From Acanthopleura granulata (lineage: Eukaryota; Mollusca; Polyplacophora; Chitonida; Chitonidae), in NCBI GenBank assembly GCA_016165875.1, contig JABBOT010000080.1, forward strand, positions 47,140,032-47,204,031: a DNA stretch of 64,000 bases, written 5' to 3'. The notes below the pieces were generated by a model. That model did no database searches. It worked only from the letters and a program-made list of their open reading frames with translations, and had not been told where the DNA came from. The position numbers were made by a program, and so were the translations under genes. Positions 51,701 to 60,700 of the stretch are shown one piece after another (positions within the stretch are counted from its first letter, which is position 1; each line of letters starts with the position of its first letter).

Positions 51701-54700
51701 TTTGTTTTTGACTGACCTTGGCCTGTTTTTTCAAGGTCATTGGGCCCATGCCACCATTACCTTGTAAACATACTATCCCTGGCAACTTTGCTTATGGCCA
51801 ATGGGAATTTAGTGCATTACCCAGTTAGTGTTTTTTGAGGGTTTTTGTCTTTGAGTTTTTGTTTTAGGGCTTTTTTCTTTGAGTTTTTTTATTGTTGTCA
51901 GATGTAAAATCCCACAAGTGTCTCACAAGAAAAAGTTAGTAGAAGCATAATGACCGAAATAATTTCCACTTCTTACATTACGGTGCATCAAAATTTAAAC
52001 AGTTTTAGTCACATTCCATAATCAGTAACAAGCTTCATCTCTTTTCATCCAAATTTAACACTGTTGTTTTGGTAGCCCCATTAAATATCTATCTTTAAGC
52101 AAATTTCTAATGTGGTTGTAGAAGTATTTGAATCCTCTTAATAGTGTTTAATAAAGCTGTCCTCCAGATTTCTCGGCAGCAATTAGCTGTCATACTCCTT
52201 TCATGTGGCCTAAATTGGAAAGAAGACTCAGAGATAACAGGAAGTACTATACGTGAAGCTTTTAAAACACATTTTCAAGCCAGAACTGTATGTATCAGTT
52301 CATGCAAAGTAAATCACCCAAAATTTCAACCAGAATACTGCATTTAGAGAGACAAACACATGTCATAAAATATTCCTTTTAATGTTCAAACTTGTTCCTA
52401 CCCTATAAAAACCTGTGGAAGATCATTGGTCTCTCAAGCCAAAATATGTCTCTAAGTCAAAAGCAAACTTTTGGCTCATTTACTGTATATGTAAAGTACA
52501 GTAACTTGAGGTGGATGTTTTGATGATTCCTGAAACATAAACTGTTATTACATAAACTGTTCCTGAGACTAAATCTTTTTTTATTATTCTGTTGTGATTA
52601 GGTCCTGGTGTCAGAACAAGAACCAAGAGAGGAAATCAAAGAAGATATTATCATTGCAAGCCCCTTGCGGGAAGAGACAATGGAAGAGGAAGTAACAGCC
52701 CCCAAAGATCAGGCTGAGGCTTATCTTCCAATAACATTGACCCAAGAGACTCTGCGAGCGCACACCAAAATGCAAGAGAAGTTGTACGTGCAGCAGGCCA
52801 CGCAAGAGATGCACTTTTCTCCTACTTATACCTTTGGGACGCCCTGTGGGAAGGGTTCTCACCGGCTCAAGCGTGTGCATTCCCCGGAGCGTGATGTTCT
52901 CAGTGACCATCTGTACCGCATGGCCAAGTCCTACCGCACAGACAACATGGAGAAGAGATCAAAGGACATTCTGAAGCCTTTTTTCCCGTTGACTCCAATG
53001 GAGAAGCTTTCGAGTTCAAAGGATCAAATCCAGCCATTTCCGTGTTGGACATCGTATAACCCAGCCACAACTCTGCCCTCCAACCTAACAAGCAACCTGA
53101 GTACTGCTTACTCTCAGGGCATTCCTGTCATGCAAATGTCTATGGCTCCTGACGGTTCCTTCACCATGCCCACCACCTCCTCCCACAGCTTCATGCAGTG
53201 GTCTTATTACCCCACCAATGGTAAGCAACTTTCACTGTCTTCCTCTGTCTTTTATGCTACTAAGTATAGGCATAGATTATGTTGTACCCTGAGCATTGGT
53301 GTAGATGTCCAATAACGGGTAAAGCAATGTTAAACAAAATGTTAGGGGTGATGTCTTCAGAAGTAGTGCATGAATTGAACTCAGGTTTTGCACATATGTA
53401 GAGCACAATAACATGAGGGGATATTCCATCGTTGAGTTCTGTGTGTGCAAATTAAATACCGTAAATTATCAGATTCCTGATTTTTGTACTGGATATTAGA
53501 AGTAGTGTTATATAAAATGTTAGTAGTGATATTGTAAGAAGTACTGCATGTATTCAGCTCAGGGTTTGCACACAATTAGAGCACAATAACACAAGGGGGA
53601 TGTTAAATCAGTCAAGCCCTACATTCATATTAATTACTGTAAATTACAAATTTCACCTGTGAGACACTAAATAACAGGGAAAGCAGTGTTCAACAAAATG
53701 TGCCTACTGCATGTATTGAGCTCAGCCAATGTTCGGGGTTTTCTCTCAGAAATTACACTATTCACAAGTTTTTTATGCACTTTCACAATTATATTAATTT
53801 TAATTATCTATATCATCAGCATTTATTTGTTACTCTCCCGCCATATATCCCCGACGGACGTGCTCTTTGGTAGCCTTGCTACCACATCTAAGTTTCAAAA
53901 ACAAAGTTAAACCCTTAACTTTTTCAGGTGCATTTGTTGACCTTCTACTTGCTTCAGGTGTAAACTACATCAAGATACATTGTGTTTCTCCCTCGCTCAG
54001 CCTGGTTTCCTCCCACCATAATGTTGGTGGTTGTCGTATAAGTGAAATATTCTTGAGTAAACACCAGTCATATAAATAAATAAATAAATAAATGGATACA
54101 TCAAGACACATAATCCGTGGTGTCAGTTTTCAGATTTCGATTATCAGTTTTCCACTCCTCCAGAACATGATCTCCTACGGTATTTGTCTGATTTCAAAGA
54201 AAGTTATTTCAAGTGTACACCTAATCAAGATATGTATTTCGTAGTATCGATTTTCAGTGTCAGTATTCACTTGTGCCTGTATTGTCTCTTCAATTGTTCA
54301 TCCAGCATATGTTGAAGTCTCATTCCAAATGCTACTTCCACAGTTTTTGTCCAATTTCAACAAAACGTGGTTTTGTATAGCTGCATCAACATACAAAATT
54401 TGTAATAATGGTATTAATTTGCAACGATCGGTTGTGCGTGTGTCTGTTTGTCTTTCAGTTCATCCAGCAAATATTAACATTCCTTTCAAAGTGCTACTAC
54501 TTTTAGAGTTTTTGTGCAGTTTCAGCGATACCTGATACAAGTGTTGACTCCATCAGGATGCATAATTCTTATGTGTAGATATTCATTTGTGTTGTCTAGT
54601 CTGTTGTCAGTCTGTATGTTTGTCCAGTGTCTGTTAACAGCTGTTTCAGAATGCTACTCCTCCAGCAGACTTAATCTGATTTCAGTGAAACTTGGCACAA

Positions 54701-57700
54701 GTGTCGACTACATTAAGATACATATTTCATATAGTGATTTTCAATTTTGATTGTCCGTTGTTATTCTGCGTGTCTGGCCAGCCTTTGATTATACTTGTTT
54801 CAGAATGCTTCTGCAGTTTTTGTCTGATTTCAGTTAAGCTTGATACAAGTAACAAGTATGCATAATTGATAACATCAGTTCTCACTTTCAGTTAAACATT
54901 TCTGTTAGTCTGTGTCTTCCTACAGTTACTACAGCGTTCGATTTCAGTGAAACGAGCTATAAAGCTAAAAGTCGCAGATATAGAAGCACCAACGTACATA
55001 ATTTTGTAATTGACTCCCTGATAATGTTTTCCCAACCAGTGGAATGACTATCTCATCACAAACTTTGGTATCTTTACATAATATTTGCATTCGCGCTTAA
55101 GTGTTGTTCAGTATTGCTCAAGTTTTTGGGGAGAAAAAAACCGAAGTGCTCAGAATAATGCGTTCATTCATGTTATTAATCTGACCAATGTGCTATACAT
55201 TGAACACAGATTTTGAGGAAGTTACAGAGCCTTGTGGTCAATCAAAATAGATAGCTAAAACAGTCAACTCCTTATGCTAAATCGTTGTAGGTTCGTGGCG
55301 TTGAGCGGTCAGTGTAAATAAGTAGCTAAAACAAACAACTCCTTATGCTAAATGATTGTAGCCTCATGGCATTGAGCTGTTAATAAAAATGGGTAGTTAA
55401 AACAATCAACCCTTTACACTGAAGCATTGTAGCCTTCGTCAATCACATATAGTTCTGCATATTTCACTCGTTTTATGTGAAACTTTGTGACCACGGAGAG
55501 ATTCCCTCGTGATATGAGACACTTGTCATTGTCAGGCATGGGAAATTCCCTTGTGATATAAGATACTTGCTTGTCGTTGTCAGGCGTGAGATATTCCCTA
55601 GTGATAGGAGACACTTGCCTGTCAGTGTCAGGCATTAGAGATTCCCTTGTGAGATATGTGCTTGTCATTGTCAGGCATGGGACATTCCCTTTTGATGTAA
55701 GACACTTGCTTGTCATTGTCAGGCATGGGAAATTCCCTTGTGATATAAGATACTTGCTTGTCGTTGTCAGGCGTGAGATATTCCCTAGTGATAGGAGACA
55801 CTTGCCTGTCAGTGTCAGGCATTAGAGATTCCCTTGTGAGATACGTGCTTGTCATTGTCAGGCATGGGACATTCCCTTGTGGTGTGAGACACTTGCTTGT
55901 CATTGTCAGGCATGGGACATTCCCTTGTGGTGTGAGACACTTGCTTGTCATTGTCAGGCATGGGACATTCCCTTGTGGTGTGAGACACTTGCTTGTCATT
56001 GTCAGGTGTGGGACATTCCCTTGTGATGTGAGACACTTACTTGTCATTCAGGCATGGGAGATTCTCTTGTGATTTGAAGCAAGTACTTGGTGCTGTCAGG
56101 TGTGGGAGATATCTTATTGATGTTGAGGCATACATTGTAACTAAGCCACTGTAATCACATTATGAATGGAAGAATTATAGTTTACAGATTTAGCTATTTG
56201 GCCTAATTACAAACTTTGAGACCTGTAGGATATTTAACTGAATGGTCTCCTGAGAAATGCATCATTACAAATTAAATAAACTAAAAGAAAAGATCTAATG
56301 CCCTAGCCCATCTCCAGCCAGTCGTTGAGTACCCAGGCCTCAGGTGAGAGCTGTGGCCTCATGCGATCCTGCAGGTTGGCATAAAACCTGGTAATTTCCA
56401 TCAAAACAATGCCAGTATCCTGATGGATTCTTGCTGTACAAAAACAAACATACTGCCATATCAGTTTGAACCAATAGTGGATGATTTTGAAGTTCATTAT
56501 AGCTCAGCCCAGACTTTTATATGATGAATTAGATTCTTGCTCAGGCATTTCCAGCTGCACCAACAATACTGAATGTGCTATTGGAATTTACGAGGGTCTT
56601 ACTGCAGCAATAACTTACTTTAAAGTGCAAGTTCATACACAATAGTGTCAAATATTTCAGCTTGCTTTGGGATCCAACAAGAAATGTGGATGCTTTTACA
56701 AATTTGATAAAAAAAAAACAACTTGATAAAGAGCTTTTGCGCTTAAAAACTTGAGCATCATGAACCCTTGAGAAAGCACTATGCTTCATATATCTTGTGG
56801 CGTGATGAGGAATGGTCAAAGTAATTGCAAACCTTCTGTAGCAGATTCTCCGAAATGGCTTGTGTTTAATGTTATGAGTCAAGTCACCATTTTGTTGCAG
56901 GTAAACAGGATGTGGGATCCTTTTACCCCTTAGCCAACATTGGACTTGGGTTATTGTTGTAACGGTCTTCGCCATCCTTCTGTCCATCTGTTTTCTTGTT
57001 AATATTCTCTCTCTTGAGCAGTTTACCCCACATTCTACCCGCTGTCAAATGTGGGGTGTGTGCCAGTATAATATTGAATAGAGATGACCTTTGAAACAAC
57101 ATCTAGCATGCTACGCAACATACCAGCTGGTACATTTACCTTCACAAATCATATTGTGTTGCGCTGTTTATTTCCACAAATGAAAGGATTTTAACTTGTA
57201 TGCTTGCTGGATTTGCTTTTAGAGTATATACTATAATTTGTACAGTGGTGAAATATCCGAATTGTCTTAAGTTATGAAAGCATTATTTCACATAATTTAT
57301 ACATATTACTTTTGTGATTACATATTTACTGCTTCAAATGCCATGACGTTGCAGAAAGGAATATTTTGTTCCAGTCAGAGCTCAGAGGTATGATGTCTCA
57401 ATACAGATATTGTAAAGTTTTACATTTCTACGTCACGCAACAATAAGGCATTACATCATACATACAATGTCATTGAAATATTTATGTCAAATGTAGTAGC
57501 CTAAGCTTGCCATTAATTGATCTAAAATTCATGACCTCGGCATAGGGAGTAAGAGAGATCGGCAGCATGAAATGTGCCATTTTTTCCACATTTTCTTCAG
57601 ATTTGGGAGTAGAACAGGCTTTTAACATGTTCTTCCTGGTATTTGTTGTGTAACCCAATACTGCTGAACCTTGTTTTGTACCCCGTCAAATCTCACATAT

Positions 57701-60700
57701 GCTGCACAATTTCAGGATTTGACTTGATACAAAACTAGGTTCAGCGGTATCAGGTTACACAACAAGCATTGCTATGCCAGGGTTAAATCCTTAAATCAGT
57801 AGACTTACAGCCGTCCATCTGTGTGACCATCCATCCATCCATCCGACTGTTTTATTGTTGACATTCTCTCTCTTGAACAGTTTATCCCACATTCACCAGA
57901 TTTTCACCACACTTGCATTTAGGTATTAGGAAGAGCCCTATCGATTTTCAGCGACCTTGACTTGTTTTAGCAAGGTCACCGAATCATTAAAATTACACTT
58001 TAGGAAATTCTTATTAACATGTACACAAATTTTTAACCCAGCTTTTCTAAACATACATAACATTTTAACCTATCCTTGTGTATCAACCCTGTTTAATTAC
58101 AGTGTTGCATGACCAATTGTTAGTCCATCAGGCCATCTGAGCGGTCATCTCTCTGGTCATTCCCCAGTAAACACTCTATCTCTTGAACAGTTTAAGTAAC
58201 CAAAGCCTACTACACTGACACTTTGTCATGAGGAAGAACCCTGTTGGTTTCCAGTAAACATTTTGAACTTCTGAACCCATTTCTGTGTAAACAGTCTCTC
58301 TTGAGTAGTTGGGATATCATATTTAAACTTATGGTCATCAGGAAGAACCTCATTTATTTTTGGTAAACTTGTCCTGTTGCGATCATTGAAAATTAAATTT
58401 ATGGAAGACTGGTAAACTTGAAATTTCTTGACCAGATTTTACATGACATGTACATCTAGGCATGTAAATGAACATGACTAAATTTCAGTGCTCCATGAGC
58501 AAACTTCATGTCTCTCTGCTTAGCCATCCATCTGTCCATTGAATAGTTAAACCAAAGTTCACATAACATACACTTTGTCATAAACAAGAATTCTTCCTTG
58601 GATTTTCACTGACATTGGTGGTAATTTTTACCAGCTTCTGCAGACACATTAAGCAAGAGAATACTTTCATATGTATCATGGGTAAGGATTCAAGCTGAAA
58701 CTTTGCTATGAAGTGAACCAATAAATTGTTAATCATAGAAAAGTATTCTTGTGTTTAATGTTTTCCAACTTGTAAACTTAAACCCCTAAGCAAGATCTAC
58801 ATATAACTGTACTAAAACTGCATCTACTGTAAATGACCTAAAATTTTGTCCAAAAAAGAGCATTTTCAAAAGCAAAAAATTGTCATAAAATATTATTTCT
58901 GGTGATAAAACTTGCATTTTCTCTGTAGGGTATCATCAAACCTTTCAAACAAGCCTTAAAACAACTTTCCGAAATCAACAGAACTCTCAGAATTAGGAAA
59001 AATAAGCAACTTAGTCATGGATGAAATTTTAAGCCATTTAGGGTATTTGCTACATGTACCTGCTTTTAAGGATGAATGCAATGTGCGATATTTTCTAGAT
59101 TTAACACGCACAACAACACATATGGGGCTATCTAATTATTAATAAATAGTAATCAGAACAGTAATCCTGTAATTACAACATTTTTGTAATATTTGCTTTC
59201 TTGTACTGTAGGTTGTTCAGCATACACCACATTGACCTTTCTCATTATAATTGGCACCAGTGGTTTCATGCTTAAGTCCTAACTCCTGAGAAGGATAGGG
59301 AAGATAAACACTTCATCCACTAGTTGCATGTAACAATGTACAAATAACTCTTTGCCCTGAAATAAACCGAATAGCTGCCAAGACGAATCTCGCATAGAGC
59401 AACAACAATTTACACTGCATGTGAGTTACACACAAACATCCTACTTTATTCCGTGAACTAACTGAAGGTCAGGCTTGGCTTCTTGTATAAATGGGAATGA
59501 CACCTGCCACGTGCAATATACAACCTCGTGATGTTGAAATTAACACATTAAAGCTGGTTTCAGGAGAGAGTAAGGCAGCAACATCACACGATCAAAATAA
59601 TGGCTTCGCAGCTGACGTGTTGCTGATGTCAGCTATACATGCTCAGTCTAGACCTCACATGGGCCGTGTGTCGCACACCAAGGGCTTTATGTAAGCACCT
59701 CTCTATGAGCTGCAAATTACTGACGTGTCAGAACTTTTCCAAGGTTCTTATACAACCTGAGTAACAAGATACTGGAAAGGGCCTCAAATGTCATCCAAAA
59801 ACTGCATTTTAGAGGTAAATAAACGTCATAGTATACCATATTTGGTGCTGAAACTTACATTTATCCAGTAGGATGTCATTCTACCTGCCAAACAAGCCTT
59901 GTTACACCTTCTTACAATCAATAGAACTCAGGAATCAGGAAAAATGAGCAGCTTAAAATAGTAGGTCATTTAGGGTAACTGACTTAATACAGCATTAAAA
60001 CAAAGCAATTACTGCTGTATGAGTATTGATAAGACATCTTTGTTCTCTGGCCAAGCATACATGACTAGGTTTATGTCACGTTCACTGTCATCTGAAATAT
60101 CAAATAGGAGTCATTTCATTAAATCATTTTCATGCATTTTGTAAAATTTGATGACTTGTTTTGTGTCAAAACAACTTCCAAAATAATTTAGTGAATTTAA
60201 TCAAACTAGTGCGGTTTTATGAGTCAATATTACAAATGGCACTGTGTGCGAAAGGGTTACCCAGTTGTACATAAATCCCACGTCGCTTAAAGTTACAGGG
60301 TGCTACATATGTAATGTTATATATGTTAAAATAGTAACTGTGTTACGCAAGCTTCGAATTTTTAATAAGGTTTATTGGAGTTCAGTGGAATATTCTAAAT
60401 GATGCAGGCATCAGAAACAGCTTTTAGAATTCGGAGTGTTGGGTTGTAGAACAGGTTTTGCTGAAAACGTAAGAGACTGGGAGGATGTCTGTGTTCATGT
60501 TCAGCAGAGTATCACTGACATGTAATCTGACAGTGCCATTTGTCTTGTTCCCTGTTTAGAGGGGAGCTTAACCGGCTAGTTCTATGTATACCATTGTGTA
60601 ACGCTTAACATATGACTCTACTGTCAGCCAGTTTTGCTTGCTGAAAAATCACAGCGAGTACATGAAGAAGACTTCTTGCAGGGCAGAAAACCTCTGGGAT

